A DNA stretch of 64,000 bases, taken from the NCBI GenBank assembly GCA_002298125.1, contig DBMJ01000011.1, positions 124,001-188,000 of the forward strand, in the 5' to 3' direction. Source of the stretch: Clostridium sp. UBA701. Its GTDB lineage: Bacteria > Bacillota > Clostridia > Clostridiales > Clostridiaceae. Positions within the stretch are counted from its first letter, which is position 1, and each line of letters starts with the position of its first letter. Position numbers and translations under genes: made by a program. Under the pieces are notes generated by a model. It searched no databases, was not told the origin of the DNA, and worked only from the letters and a program-made list of their open reading frames with translations. Of the stretch, positions 33,271-42,266 are shown one piece after another.

Positions 33271-34275
33271 TTAGTCTTGGTCCATCTCTTGTTTTTTATC
33301 TCTTGTCATCAAATCGTGTACACCCTTTTCAGGCTTTAAGCCTTTATAAAGCACTGCATATAGAGTTTCAGTTATAGGCATAGACACCTTAAGCTCCCTG
33401 CTAAGTTCATAAAATGCCTTACAGGCCTTTACCCCTTCTACCACCATGCCTATTTCCTCTAGAACCTTATCTAGAGGCATGCCCTTTCCGATAAGAATTC
33501 CTGCTCTTCTGTTTCTACTGTGCATGCTGGTGCAGGTTACTATAAGATCACCCATGCCGCTTAGTCCTGAAAAGGTCTCCGGTTTGCCACCCATGCTTAC
33601 GCCCATTCTGATTATTTCACTCATTCCTCTAGTCATGAGAGCTGCTTTTGCATTGTCGCCATAGCCTATGCCATCGCAAACTCCTGCTGCAAGAGCAATT
33701 ATATTCTTCACTGCTCCTCCAATTTCCACTCCTACAAGATCAGAATTAGTGTAAACTCTAAATTTATCGCTCATAAATACGTCTTGTACCTTATTTGCAG
33801 CTTCCATGGACTTTGAAGACACCACCACAGTGGTTGGAATATTTTGAACCACCTCTTCTGCATGGCTAGGTCCTGATAGCACCACTACTTCATTTGTGGG
33901 TATTTCATCTTCTATGACCTGTGAAAGCCTTTTTAAGCTTCCTTCCTCAATGCCCTTGGCAATACTTACTATAAGTTGCTGTGGCCTTATGTATGACTTA
34001 ATCTGCTTGCAGATTGTTCTAATTACATGAGAAGGCACAGATAGAACTATAATATCTCCAAAGTTCATTACTTCCTTTAAATCGTTTGATGCCCTTAAGC
34101 CTGGAGGTAAGGGTGTGCCTGCAAGATATTTATGGTTTTTTCTGTGTCGGTTTATGTTTTCCACCACTGAAGGGTCTCTATCGTAAATCAAAACATCCAG
34201 CCCTTTATTACAGGTAAGAGCGGCAAGAGCAGTTCCAAAACTCCCCCCGCCAATAAAGGCAAGCTTATTATGCAT
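33271..34275 (-). CDS. gpsA: NAD(P)-dependent glycerol-3-phosphate dehydrogenase
   Basis: 334 residues. Makes glycerol-3-phosphate from dihydroxyacetone phosphate for membrane lipid synthesis in the cytosol. The Rossmann motif is GGGSFGTALA (8-17). SIAKGIEEGSLKRLS, LSGPSHAEEV and the catalytic-lysine region VGVEIGGAVKNIIALAAG are all present. GLSGMGDLIVTC and SRNRRAG complete the pattern. It begins one base after the der stop, so the two are co-transcribed; der-gpsA is a common order in clostridia (with the radical-SAM gene upstream). Confidence 0.96.
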   Translation of the reverse strand: MHNKLAFIGGGSFGTALAALTCNKGLDVLIYDRDPSVVENINRHRKNHKYLAGTPLPPGLRASNDLKEVMNFGDIIVLSVPSHVIRTICKQIKSYIRPQQLIVSIAKGIEEGSLKRLSQVIEDEIPTNEVVVLSGPSHAEEVVQNIPTTVVVSSKSMEAANKVQDVFMSDKFRVYTNSDLVGVEIGGAVKNIIALAAGVCDGIGYGDNAKAALMTRGMSEIIRMGVSMGGKPETFSGLSGMGDLIVTCTSMHSRNRRAGILIGKGMPLDKVLEEIGMVVEGVKACKAFYELSRELKVSMPITETLYAVLYKGLKPEKGVHDLMTRDKKQEMDQD

Positions 34276-34276
34276 T

Positions 34277-35593
34277 TTAGTCCTTCCTTTCTCTAAACTG
34301 AATTTTTATTCCAGTGCCTTGAAAATCAAAACTGCTTCTAAGCTGGTTTTCAAGATACCTTTCATAGGAAAAGTGAATAGCCTGAGTATCATTTACAAAG
34401 AAAATAAACAGTGGAGGCTTTGAAGCTACCTGTGTTACATAAAATATCTTAAGTCTCTTTAACCCAACTATTGGAGGCTCCTTCATCAGTACAGCACGAC
34501 TTATAACATCGTTTAGTACTCCTGTTGGAACACGCTTGCTATAATTGCCATAGCACTCTTTTGCCATCTTTAAAACCTTATTAACCCTCTGACCAGTTTG
34601 AGCTGATATAAAGAGATAAGGTGCATAGGCCATAAAATTCAAACTACTTTGCAGATTTCTTTTGTATTTATCTAGAGTTTTATCATCTTTTTCAATTAAA
34701 TCCCACTTGTTCACTATTACCATTATAGCCTTGCTTTGTTCATGGGCAAAGCCTATAATCTTTTCGTCCTGCTCTGTTATACCCTCTACAGCATCGATGA
34801 TTAAAATACATACGTCTGCTCTTTCTACCGCAGCTAAGGTACGAACAGCACTATATCTTTCTATTTCCTCTTTTATTTTACTCTTTCTTCTTAACCCTGC
34901 AGTGTCTATTAATATGAACTTTCCTTCTTCTGTTTCTAAATAGCTATCCACAGCATCACGAGTAGTGCCTGGTATATCGCTTACTATTACTCTTTCTTCT
35001 CCAAGAAGTTTGTTTATCAAGGAGGATTTTCCAACATTAGGCTTCCCTACCACTGCAATTTTGATATACTCCTCCTCTTCCTCCTCTAGTATAATATCCT
35101 TAAAATGCTCTACTACTACATCTAACATATCTCCTAGCCCAAGTCCCTGAGATGCTGAAATGGTGATGGGCTCACCTATGCCCAGATTGTAAAATTCGTA
35201 GGCATTGTCCTCATCCTTTAATTTATCAATTTTATTTACTACTAGAACCACTGGCTTCTTGCTCTTTCTAAGCATTTGAGCTACTTCTCTATCTGCTCCA
35301 GTTAATCCCTCTTTACCATCTACAATAAAGATGATAACATCCGCAGTTTCCATGGCTATGGTGGCTTGACGTCTCATCTGAGACACAATTATGTCATCAC
35401 TTTCAGGCTCTATTCCACCTGTATCTATAATGGTAAAATTATATTTTAACCATTCCGCTTCAGCATAGACTCTATCTCTTGTAACACCTGGAGTGTCTTC
35501 TACAATAGATATTCTTCTGCCTGCAAGCTTATTAAAAAGTGTGGATTTTCCTACATTCGGTCTTCCAACAATTGCTACTATAGGTTTTGTCAT
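34277..35593 (-). CDS. der: Ribosome-assembly GTPase Der (EngA)
   Basis: 438 residues with two GTPase domains in tandem and a KH-like carboxy domain. G1 of domain 1 is GRPNVGKSTLF with DTPGVT and DTGGIE; NKID is the G4. Domain 2 repeats GKPNVGKSSLI, DIPGTTRD, DTAGLR and NKWD at about residues 180-300. The carboxy part ends in HFSYERYLENQLRSSFDF, the KH-like fold. Acts in late 50S ribosome maturation. Its start overlaps the stop of the radical-SAM gene by four bases. Confidence 0.97.
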   Translation of the reverse strand: MTKPIVAIVGRPNVGKSTLFNKLAGRRISIVEDTPGVTRDRVYAEAEWLKYNFTIIDTGGIEPESDDIIVSQMRRQATIAMETADVIIFIVDGKEGLTGADREVAQMLRKSKKPVVLVVNKIDKLKDEDNAYEFYNLGIGEPITISASQGLGLGDMLDVVVEHFKDIILEEEEEEYIKIAVVGKPNVGKSSLINKLLGEERVIVSDIPGTTRDAVDSYLETEEGKFILIDTAGLRRKSKIKEEIERYSAVRTLAAVERADVCILIIDAVEGITEQDEKIIGFAHEQSKAIMVIVNKWDLIEKDDKTLDKYKRNLQSSLNFMAYAPYLFISAQTGQRVNKVLKMAKECYGNYSKRVPTGVLNDVISRAVLMKEPPIVGLKRLKIFYVTQVASKPPLFIFFVNDTQAIHFSYERYLENQLRSSFDFQGTGIKIQFRERKD

Positions 35594-36918
35594 ATACTTG
35601 CCTCCTTTGAATACTGGTTTATTACTTCAATTAAATCTTCACCTGTATAGTCACAGATTAATACCCTAGTTTTAAGCTTTTCTTCTAGCTCCTTAACTGT
35701 CATATCGTCAAGGAACACATCTACTCTTTCTCTTAACATGTTGGAGGGTATTATTACGGTTTTATTATTACATATATCTTTTATTGTATTATATATATCC
35801 TGCCCTGTGATAAGTCCAGACACGGTTATGCTATGGCCAAAGAATTCATTTAATACCTTTACTGCTTTAATATCTAGCTTAGGATTTTTGTTTTCTATAA
35901 GCTTAGCAATATTTGCCAGCTCCTCATAGGCTAAATCTCCAGTAGCTAGAAGAAAATCTCCTGAGTTTGAAGCTTTAAGGGAGTCCAAAGAAGAAGCTAT
36001 ATTGTCTCTAAGCATCCTTATCATTCCAACTCCATCCTCCAGCTGATCAAATTTGCCGTAGAAGTTAGCTCCAGGAATCTCTCTTTCTGCAATAACATAA
36101 AATTCATCTGATAGTCTAACAAAAGGTTCTCCAATTTCTGAGATAAATTTATTCTGATATTTATTCATGCACAGTATTTCACTGCTTGCAGATTGGTAAT
36201 CAAAGCTCTTCATGTGGAATAAGCCTTCTCTATACTTAGTTATACCCACAGGTACCACTGCCACATTTTGCACCTGAGGATAAAGTGTATAAAGGTCCAT
36301 AACGGTTTTTTCCAGTTCATTCTTATCATTTATTCCAGGGCACAACACAATCTGACAATTAATAAATATTCCACCCTCTGCTAACTTTTTAAGCTTTTCA
36401 AAAATATCTCCTGCAAACCTATTGTTTAGCATCTTAACTCTTAGCTCAGCATTGGTGGTATGCACCGACACATTTATGGGGCTTATTTTATATTCTATAA
36501 TTCTATTTAGGTCCTCTTCCTTCATATTTGTTAGTGTTACAAAATTCCCTTGTAGAAAGGAAAGTCTGGAGTCATCGTCTTTAAAATACAAGGTTTCTCT
36601 CATGCTTGGAGGAAGCTGATCTATGAAACAAAAAATACAATTATTGCTGCATCTTTGAGCCTTATCTATTATTCCTCTTTCAAATTCTAAACCAAGGTCC
36701 TCATCATAATCCTTTTCTATATCTAAAGTCCATATTTCACCATTTACTTTTTCAATATCCACCTCTAATATTTCTTCTGTTATAAGGTATTTGTAGTCTA
36801 TGATGTCCTTAACCTTTTTACCATTTATAGATAGCAATTTATCTCCAGCTTCTACACCCATTTCCTCTGCAATACTGTCTGGTATCACCCGGGATATTAC
36901 AATTTTATTTGTTTTCAT
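35590..36918 (-). CDS. PDZ/radical-SAM/DUF512 protein
   Basis: From ATG 36918 (GGAGTGAT three bases before; the in-frame ATG at 36942 has no site) the product opens with a PDZ-like domain (KIVISRVIPDSIAEEMGVEAG). The iron-sulphur box is CSNNCIFCFIDQLPPSMR, i.e. C-x3-C-x2-C, followed by the DDDSRLSFLQGNFVTLTN segment conserved in the family. A DUF512 carboxy domain contains LLATGDLAYEEL and TGQDIYN. The family has long been annotated as an iron-sulphur oxidoreductase; its reaction is not known to me. It sits just upstream of der, with a four-base overlap, suggesting some link to ribosome assembly or RNA modification, which is speculation. Confidence 0.88.
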   Translation of the reverse strand: MKTNKIVISRVIPDSIAEEMGVEAGDKLLSINGKKVKDIIDYKYLITEEILEVDIEKVNGEIWTLDIEKDYDEDLGLEFERGIIDKAQRCSNNCIFCFIDQLPPSMRETLYFKDDDSRLSFLQGNFVTLTNMKEEDLNRIIEYKISPINVSVHTTNAELRVKMLNNRFAGDIFEKLKKLAEGGIFINCQIVLCPGINDKNELEKTVMDLYTLYPQVQNVAVVPVGITKYREGLFHMKSFDYQSASSEILCMNKYQNKFISEIGEPFVRLSDEFYVIAEREIPGANFYGKFDQLEDGVGMIRMLRDNIASSLDSLKASNSGDFLLATGDLAYEELANIAKLIENKNPKLDIKAVKVLNEFFGHSITVSGLITGQDIYNTIKDICNNKTVIIPSNMLRERVDVFLDDMTVKELEEKLKTRVLICDYTGEDLIEVINQYSKEASI

Positions 36919-37020
36919 ATAATCACTCCAGCTCATGGTCATAATAGTATTAATTATATTTTATATTACATTAAGTTATATTACATTAATAGCAAAATAT
37001 AGTCAATGCTATACGTGAAA

Positions 37021-37040
37021 AGCCCCCCTTAAGGGAGGCT
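37021..37040 (-). terminator. Terminator of the PstS-like gene
   Basis: Minus strand AGCCTCCCTTAAGGGGGGCT (imperfect arms AGCC.CCC/GGG.GGCT) followed by TTTTC, nine bases past the stop. Confidence 0.75.
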
Positions 37041-37048
37041 AAATTGTT

Positions 37049-37840
37049 TTACTTTATTTCAACACAGTATTTTTTAATTATTTTCTTGCCCTCATCACTT
37101 TTTAAGTATGTAGATAATTTTTCTGCTTTTTTATCCTTCTTCTTGGAATACAAATTTACTTTTATCTTTAGAGGATAGATTTCGCTTTGAATAGCCGTAT
37201 CACTTGCTTCAGTTTCATTTAGCTTTAGCACTTTTACGATATCCTCACTTAAAATCCTTGGTATAAAGCCTATGGCTCCCCTTTCCTTAGACACTGTCTC
37301 AATTACACTTAGAGGATCCGGTAATTTAACACTCACGTCCTTTTTATTAGTGGTTATAACCTTGTCACTAAATAGCTTTTCAAGTGAGCTGTCTTCATTA
37401 TATGAGAGGGGAAGTATTTTAATATCCTTGCCCTTTAACCCACTCCAGTTATTTATGGTTCCTGTGTATATCTTCTGAAGCTCTGGTATGGATATGTTCT
37501 TTATATCATTGTCCTTATTTACAATGATAATAACTCCATCTATAGCCAATTCTTTTTCAGTTAAATCTTGTTTAGTAAGCTTCTCAATTGTCATAATGCC
37601 ATCACATTGTCCATCCTTTAGTTTTTCCTCAGAAGCTTTTATTGAAGCATAGTCTACACTTATTTTTATTTCTCCATTGATACTGCTCTCTTTTATTATG
37701 GCCTCCATGAGAGGTGATAAGGCTGCATCACAGCATAGATTTATGCTGTCCTTACTCTCCTTGTCTTTATCCTTATTCTTGCCTCCACAGCCATTTAACA
37801 GAAAAATTATACATAAAAATAATGCAAGTTTTTTTCTCAT
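37049..37840 (-). CDS. PstS-like phosphate-binding lipoprotein (second copy)
   Basis: 263 residues. Signal peptide with lipobox LLNGCGGK (Cys near 18), then a PstS-like domain: INLCCDAALSPLMEAI is the phosphate-loop segment, DGVIIIVNKDNDIKNIS and LQKIYTGTINNWSGLKG match the PstS pattern, and GAIGFIPR follows. It is shorter and more divergent than the pstS at 41-42 kb. It may be a phosphate sensor or an alternative binding protein for the Pst transporter. It follows phoU, with a hairpin overlapping its ribosome binding site, so its expression may be lower and separately controlled. Confidence 0.82.
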   Translation of the reverse strand: MRKKLALFLCIIFLLNGCGGKNKDKDKESKDSINLCCDAALSPLMEAIIKESSINGEIKISVDYASIKASEEKLKDGQCDGIMTIEKLTKQDLTEKELAIDGVIIIVNKDNDIKNISIPELQKIYTGTINNWSGLKGKDIKILPLSYNEDSSLEKLFSDKVITTNKKDVSVKLPDPLSVIETVSKERGAIGFIPRILSEDIVKVLKLNETEASDTAIQSEIYPLKIKVNLYSKKKDKKAEKLSTYLKSDEGKKIIKKYCVEIK

Positions 37841-37842
37841 AA

Positions 37843-37881
37843 AAAACTACTCCCGTTCAAATTATTTACAAGAGTAGTTTT
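37843..37881 (-). terminator. Terminator of phoU whose 3' arm holds the next gene's ribosome binding site
   Basis: Minus strand AAAACTACTC, 19-base loop, GAGTAGTTTT then TT and the ATG of the PstS-like gene. The GGGAG ribosome binding site lies at the start of the right arm. Confidence 0.7.
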
Positions 37882-37898
37882 AACTTTATTTATTATAT

Positions 37899-38555
37899 TT
37901 ATTCATTTAAGTCTACCTGTTCACCAGTGACCATGTAAATGGTACTTTCACATATGTTAGTTGTATGATCAGCAACTCTTTCTAAGAACTTGCATACAAA
38001 CAAGAATTCAGCTGCCTGCTGTATGGTGCTACTATCCTTGCGCATGTATTCAAGGAGCTCTATAAATACCATCTTATATAGTTTATCCACTTCATCATCC
38101 ATCTTACATATCTCGTAGGCTTTTTCTACATTACCATCAACGTAAGCATCTATAGACATTCTAATCATTTCCTGAACCATAGTTGACATCTTAGGTATAT
38201 CTACTAGTTCCTTAATATACTTCTTTCCTATCAGTCTTCTTGTAATTCTTGCAATATCTACAGCGTGGTCTGCTATCCTCTCCAAATCTGTCACAAGCTT
38301 AATGGTTGTAAATATATTTCTTAGGTCCTTGGCTAGGGGTTGTTGCATTGCTATAAGCTTTACACACTTATCTTCAATTTCCTTCTGTAGTGCATCAACT
38401 AGATCATCGTCATTTTCAACCTTTACAGCAAGCTCTCCATCTTGATTTATAAGAGCTTCAATGCTTAAATATATTTGCTTTTCTACTATGCTTCCCATTC
38501 TAAGAATATCATTATGAAGCTGCTGCAGACCTTGATCAAAGGAGTTTCTTGTCAT
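37899..38555 (-). CDS. phoU: Phosphate-signalling protein PhoU
   Basis: 218 residues from ATG 38555 (GAGGTG site six bases upstream; the GTG at 38564 is part of that site). Two PhoU helical-bundle repeats: IEDKCVKLIAMQQPLAKDLR in the first and EFLFVCKFLERVADHTTNICE in the second, with the metal-binding E(x)3D-type pattern DLERIADHAVD. PhoU couples the Pst transporter to the PhoR sensor kinase and keeps the regulon off when phosphate is ample. Last gene of pstS-C-A-B-phoU. Confidence 0.95.
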   Translation of the reverse strand: MTRNSFDQGLQQLHNDILRMGSIVEKQIYLSIEALINQDGELAVKVENDDDLVDALQKEIEDKCVKLIAMQQPLAKDLRNIFTTIKLVTDLERIADHAVDIARITRRLIGKKYIKELVDIPKMSTMVQEMIRMSIDAYVDGNVEKAYEICKMDDEVDKLYKMVFIELLEYMRKDSSTIQQAAEFLFVCKFLERVADHTTNICESTIYMVTGEQVDLNE

Positions 38556-38577
38556 AATACTCACCTCTTAACAATTT

Positions 38578-39327
38578 TTAACCGAATCTACCGGTAATGT
38601 AGTCTTCTGTTCTCTTATCCACTGGTTTATAAAAGAGTTCTTCAGTTTTGCCATATTCAACCACTTCGCCAGTTAAGAAAAACGCCGTATAGTCTGATAT
38701 TCTTCCTGCCTGCTGCATATTATGGGTTACGATAATAACTGTGTACTTCTTCTTTAGCTCATCCATAAGCTCTTCTATTTTTGCAGTAGATATTGGGTCT
38801 AGAGCAGATGTAGGTTCATCCATCAAAAGAACCTCCGGCTCTACAGCTAGAGTTCTTGCAATACACAATCTTTGCTGTTGGCCTCCAGATAATCCTAAGG
38901 CACTCTTTTTAAGTCTATCCTTAACCTCTTCCCAAAGAGCAGCTCCCTTTAAGCTCTTCTCCACTATTTCATCCAATTTGCTTCTGTTGTTTATTCCATG
39001 TATACGTGGGCCGTATGCTATATTATCATAAATAGACATGGGAAAAGGATTTGGCTTTTGAAATACCATACCAATACGCTTTCTTAACTCTATTTCATCA
39101 TAATCATTATATATATCTTTTCCTTCAAAGTAAACTTCCCCATCTATTACAACTGAATCAATGAGGTCATTCATTCTATTTATTGTCCTAAGGAAAGTAG
39201 ACTTTCCACAACCAGAAGGACCTATTAGTGCAGTAACGGAATTCTTATATATATCAAGGTTTATATTCTTTAGTGCATGCGTAGTTCCATAATGTAAATT
39301 TAGTTTCTTAGTTTCAATTATACCCAT
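38578..39327 (-). CDS. pstB: Phosphate ABC transporter ATPase
   Basis: 249 residues. Walker A GPSGCGKSTFLRTINRMND, the PstB-specific NPFPMSIYDNIAYGPRIHG, signature LSGGQQQRLCIARTLA, Walker B VLLMDEPTSALDP and H-loop IVTHNMQQA are all intact. The usual ATG is preceded by a GGGGAAG element. PstB couples ATP hydrolysis to phosphate uptake through PstA and PstC. Confidence 0.97.
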   Translation of the reverse strand: MGIIETKKLNLHYGTTHALKNINLDIYKNSVTALIGPSGCGKSTFLRTINRMNDLIDSVVIDGEVYFEGKDIYNDYDEIELRKRIGMVFQKPNPFPMSIYDNIAYGPRIHGINNRSKLDEIVEKSLKGAALWEEVKDRLKKSALGLSGGQQQRLCIARTLAVEPEVLLMDEPTSALDPISTAKIEELMDELKKKYTVIIVTHNMQQAGRISDYTAFFLTGEVVEYGKTEELFYKPVDKRTEDYITGRFG

Positions 39328-39336
39328 ATCTTCCCC

Positions 39337-40221
39337 CTACTTTCCACTATAGGATTTGTAAATCCTATTTGCTATTAATCTTCCTATAAGGTTAAATATC
39401 AATACCATGAGAATAAGTACTGCAGAGGAGCCATTGGCAATCTTTGCAGCATCTGGTACTATACCCTCAGAATTTAATTTCCATATGTGCACAGCCAAGG
39501 TTTCAGCAGGCCTAAACAAGCTAAAGGGTGATGCCTTGCCCACCAGGCTAATGTTAGTATACTTTAAAACTGGAGCACTCATGCCCGCAGTGTATAAGAG
39601 AGCTGCTGCTTCTCCAAAAATTCTTCCTGCTGAAAGTATTACACCGGTGACAATTTGAGGTATTGCAGTGGGCAGCACTACCTTTTTTATAGTCTGCCAC
39701 TTGGTGGCACCAAGCCCTAAACTGGCTTCCTTAACCTTAGCTGAAGCTGCTCTTATGGCATTCTCACTGACCCTGGTCATAGAGGGAAGATTTAATACTG
39801 CAATGGATAGTGCACCAGATAAAAGGGTGTACCCCCAGCCTGTCATAGTTACAAATACTAAAAGTCCAAATAATCCAACTACGATGGAAGGAAGTGAAGC
39901 CATGGTCTCAATACACAATCTGATGAAATTTAATAGCTTCCCTTCCTTTGCATATTCAGAAAGGTAGATACCTGCCCCAAGGCCAAAAGGTATGGTAACT
40001 AATAAAGAAACAATTAACATATAGAAGGAATTAAATAACTGAGGTCCAATACCTCCTCCTGCTGAATCAATTTTAGGCCTACCAAAGAGGAAATTTAAGT
40101 TTAAAGAATCCCACCCCTTGTATAATATATAACTTATAAATGCTAGGAGTAGTAGTACAATGAATGCAGATATAGTATATAAAATAGAAGTTGCAATTTT
40201 ATCCACGGTTTTTGCCTTCAT
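39337..40221 (-). CDS. pstA: Phosphate ABC transporter permease PstA
   Basis: 294 residues, six membrane helices. Starts MKAKTVDKIATSILYTISAF. The EAA loop is EASLGLGATKWQTIKKVVLPTAIPQI, with matching loops in PstC. Overlaps the pstC stop by one base (TAATG type). The end is LIANRIYKSYSGK, with nine bases to pstB. Confidence 0.95.
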   Translation of the reverse strand: MKAKTVDKIATSILYTISAFIVLLLLAFISYILYKGWDSLNLNFLFGRPKIDSAGGGIGPQLFNSFYMLIVSLLVTIPFGLGAGIYLSEYAKEGKLLNFIRLCIETMASLPSIVVGLFGLLVFVTMTGWGYTLLSGALSIAVLNLPSMTRVSENAIRAASAKVKEASLGLGATKWQTIKKVVLPTAIPQIVTGVILSAGRIFGEAAALLYTAGMSAPVLKYTNISLVGKASPFSLFRPAETLAVHIWKLNSEGIVPDAAKIANGSSAVLILMVLIFNLIGRLIANRIYKSYSGK

Positions 40222-41111
40222 TATACCTCACCTCTACTTCCTATTTTTCTTATTAATACTATGAAGGTGAAGGAAATTATGAGCAGGATTAGTGCAAGGC
40301 TCCATAGAGAATTATTCCAATCACTTCCAAATGCAGTGTTTGCCATATCCATGGTCAATACACTGGTGAGAGTGGTGGTGGTAGATGTTAGGGATTTTGG
40401 AAAGACAACAGTATTCCCAATTACCATCTGTACTGCCAGTGCCTCTCCGAAGGCTCTAGCCAGGCCTAACACCACTGCAGTTAAAATTCCATTTTTACAA
40501 GCAGGAATAATAACCTTATATATTGTCTGCCATCTAGTTGCTCCTAAACCATAGGAGGCTTCAAGATAATCTCGAGGTATGGTTTTAATTGCATCTGAGG
40601 ATATACTTGCTATGGTAGGCAATATCATAATGCTTAAGACTATAATTCCTGCAAGTAAGCTAAAGCCTATTCCTCCTACAATACTTTTTATTAGAGGTAT
40701 AAGTACGCTTACTCCTATCCAGCCATATACTACAGAAGGAATCCCTACGAATACTTCTAGGGCAGGTTGTAGTATTTTATTTCCAAGCCTAGGAGAGATA
40801 TTATTCATAAACACCGCCAGAGAAATACTCACTGGAGCACTGATTAAAACAGCTCCTAAAGATACCAAGGTTGATCCTACAATGAATACTAAGGCTCCAT
40901 AGGATGGATTGTCACTACTTGGACTCCAGTTAGTGCTAAATAATAAATTTTTTAAGGGGTATTTACTTACCGTAAAGGTTTGAATGCCCTTAGTAATTAA
41001 AAAAAAGATAATGGATAAGGTAAGTACTACAATGAGCAGGCCACAAAAAACTGCATAGCTTTTACCCACATATTCAGTTCTAAATTTTTTCCAAAAACTT
41101 CTTTTATTCAT
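40221..41111 (-). CDS. pstC: Phosphate ABC transporter permease PstC
   Basis: 296 residues, six membrane helices. The EAA loop is EASYGLGATRWQTIYKVIIPACKNGI and the conserved PSVVYGWIGV is present. Basic amino end MNKRSFWKKFRTEYVGKSY is cytoplasmic. Forms the phosphate channel with PstA. A hairpin separates it from pstS. Confidence 0.95.
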   Translation of the reverse strand: MNKRSFWKKFRTEYVGKSYAVFCGLLIVVLTLSIIFFLITKGIQTFTVSKYPLKNLLFSTNWSPSSDNPSYGALVFIVGSTLVSLGAVLISAPVSISLAVFMNNISPRLGNKILQPALEVFVGIPSVVYGWIGVSVLIPLIKSIVGGIGFSLLAGIIVLSIMILPTIASISSDAIKTIPRDYLEASYGLGATRWQTIYKVIIPACKNGILTAVVLGLARAFGEALAVQMVIGNTVVFPKSLTSTTTTLTSVLTMDMANTAFGSDWNNSLWSLALILLIISFTFIVLIRKIGSRGEV

Positions 41112-41144
41112 ATAATCCTTCCCTCAATACAAATTAGGCTAGCA

Positions 41145-41168
41145 TAGACTGGCCCTCAAGCCAGTCTA
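41145..41168 (-). promoter_or_regulatory. Intercistronic hairpin between pstS and pstC
   Basis: TAGACTGGC and GCCAGTCTA, a perfect 9-bp stem with no T run, right after the pstS stop. Likely slows 3' decay so that the binding protein is made in excess; role inferred. Confidence 0.65.
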
Positions 41169-41182
41169 TACACCTTACATTA

Positions 41183-42055
41183 TTATTTTGAAACTGGGTA
41201 ATATCCTAGTTTTTCTATTAGTGTCTTGTTTTCTTCACCTAACATGTAATCTATAAAGACCTTTGATAAGTCCTTTGCCTCTCCCTTTGTGTACATAATT
41301 CCGAAGGAGGTGAAGGGATATTTATTTGTAGTTATATTCTCTTTAGTAGGTGCAACGTTATCGATGGATATTGGATGTATTCCCTTTGTATCCTCAGTGT
41401 TTAGATAGGATAATGCCAAATAGCTTATGGAGCCTTTAGTTGAAGTTAAGGATTGCTTTACTGCTCCATTGGAATCCTGAGTGGTTCCTATCTTGTCGTT
41501 TTCCATTTCCTTTTTGTTATCTAAAACTGTTTTGATGAAGGTTGATCTAGTTCCAGAAGAAGCTGGTCTGTGAACTACATTTATAGCCTGATCTGTTCCT
41601 CCAACATCCTTCCAGTTAGTTATTGCTCCTGAAAAAATCTTTGAAATCTGCTCCTTGCTCAAGTTTTTAACTGTAACATCCTCACTTACTACTACAGCAA
41701 AGCCTTGAATAACTACCTTATGTGCTACTAACTGTTTTGATTGATCTTCTTTAAGCTTTTCTTCAGCAAAGACATCTGAATTACCTATATCAACTGAACC
41801 CTGAGTTACCTGTGTTAAGCCTGTTCCACTACCTCCGCCTTGAACGCTTATGCTGGCATCAGGATTTTTACCTGTGAAATTTTCTGCTGCCTTCTCTACT
41901 AAGGGCTGCATCGCAGTAGAGCCTGATATAGTAATGGAACCTGCTATTTTGCCACCTTGATCTGCATTATTTGCACTTTTTCCACAACCTGCAAGTGCAA
42001 CTGTTATCAAGAGTAGTGTTAATGCTGATGACATGAGTTTTATACTTTTTTTCAT
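41183..42055 (-). CDS. pstS: Phosphate-binding lipoprotein PstS
   Basis: 290 residues. Signal peptide with lipobox ALAGCGKS (Cys near 24). The phosphate-binding loops ITISGSTAMQPLVEKAA and SVQGGGSGTGLTQVTQG are typical, as is VHRPASSGTRSTFIKTVL. It opens the pst operon; Pho-box-like repeats lie upstream. It captures phosphate outside the membrane for PstCAB. Confidence 0.96.
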   Translation of the reverse strand: MKKSIKLMSSALTLLLITVALAGCGKSANNADQGGKIAGSITISGSTAMQPLVEKAAENFTGKNPDASISVQGGGSGTGLTQVTQGSVDIGNSDVFAEEKLKEDQSKQLVAHKVVIQGFAVVVSEDVTVKNLSKEQISKIFSGAITNWKDVGGTDQAINVVHRPASSGTRSTFIKTVLDNKKEMENDKIGTTQDSNGAVKQSLTSTKGSISYLALSYLNTEDTKGIHPISIDNVAPTKENITTNKYPFTSFGIMYTKGEAKDLSKVFIDYMLGEENKTLIEKLGYYPVSK

Positions 42056-42124
42056 TAAAAGTTCCCTCCAACTATTTAAATTTTTTTACTTGTCCTTATT
42101 TACAATTTCATTTTAATCTCAGTA

Positions 42125-42183
42125 AGTTAATGCAATATTAGAGCTATGTTAACTAGTATTATCTCTTTGTTAAGTCTTCTTAA
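42125..42183 (-). promoter_or_regulatory. Pho-box-like TTAACA repeats ahead of pstS
   Basis: On the minus strand TTAAGA, TTAACA, TTAACA and TTAACT elements start 10, 21 and 22 bases apart, i.e. near whole turns. This is how PhoP binding repeats are arranged in Bacillus (TTAACA-type). PhoP is encoded just upstream. Confidence 0.65.
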
Positions 42184-42239
42184 CAATAGACTCAATTTAG
42201 TTTATCTTTTGTATTTTTATAAAAACTATTCTTAAAGCA

Positions 42240-42266
42240 AAAACGGAGCCAAAGCTCCGTTTTTAT
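42240..42266 (-). terminator. Terminator of phoP-phoR
   Basis: AAAAACGGAGC and GCTCCGTTTTT form a perfect stem with a CAAA-type loop. It overlaps the phoR stop and separates the regulator genes from the pst operon. Confidence 0.85.
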
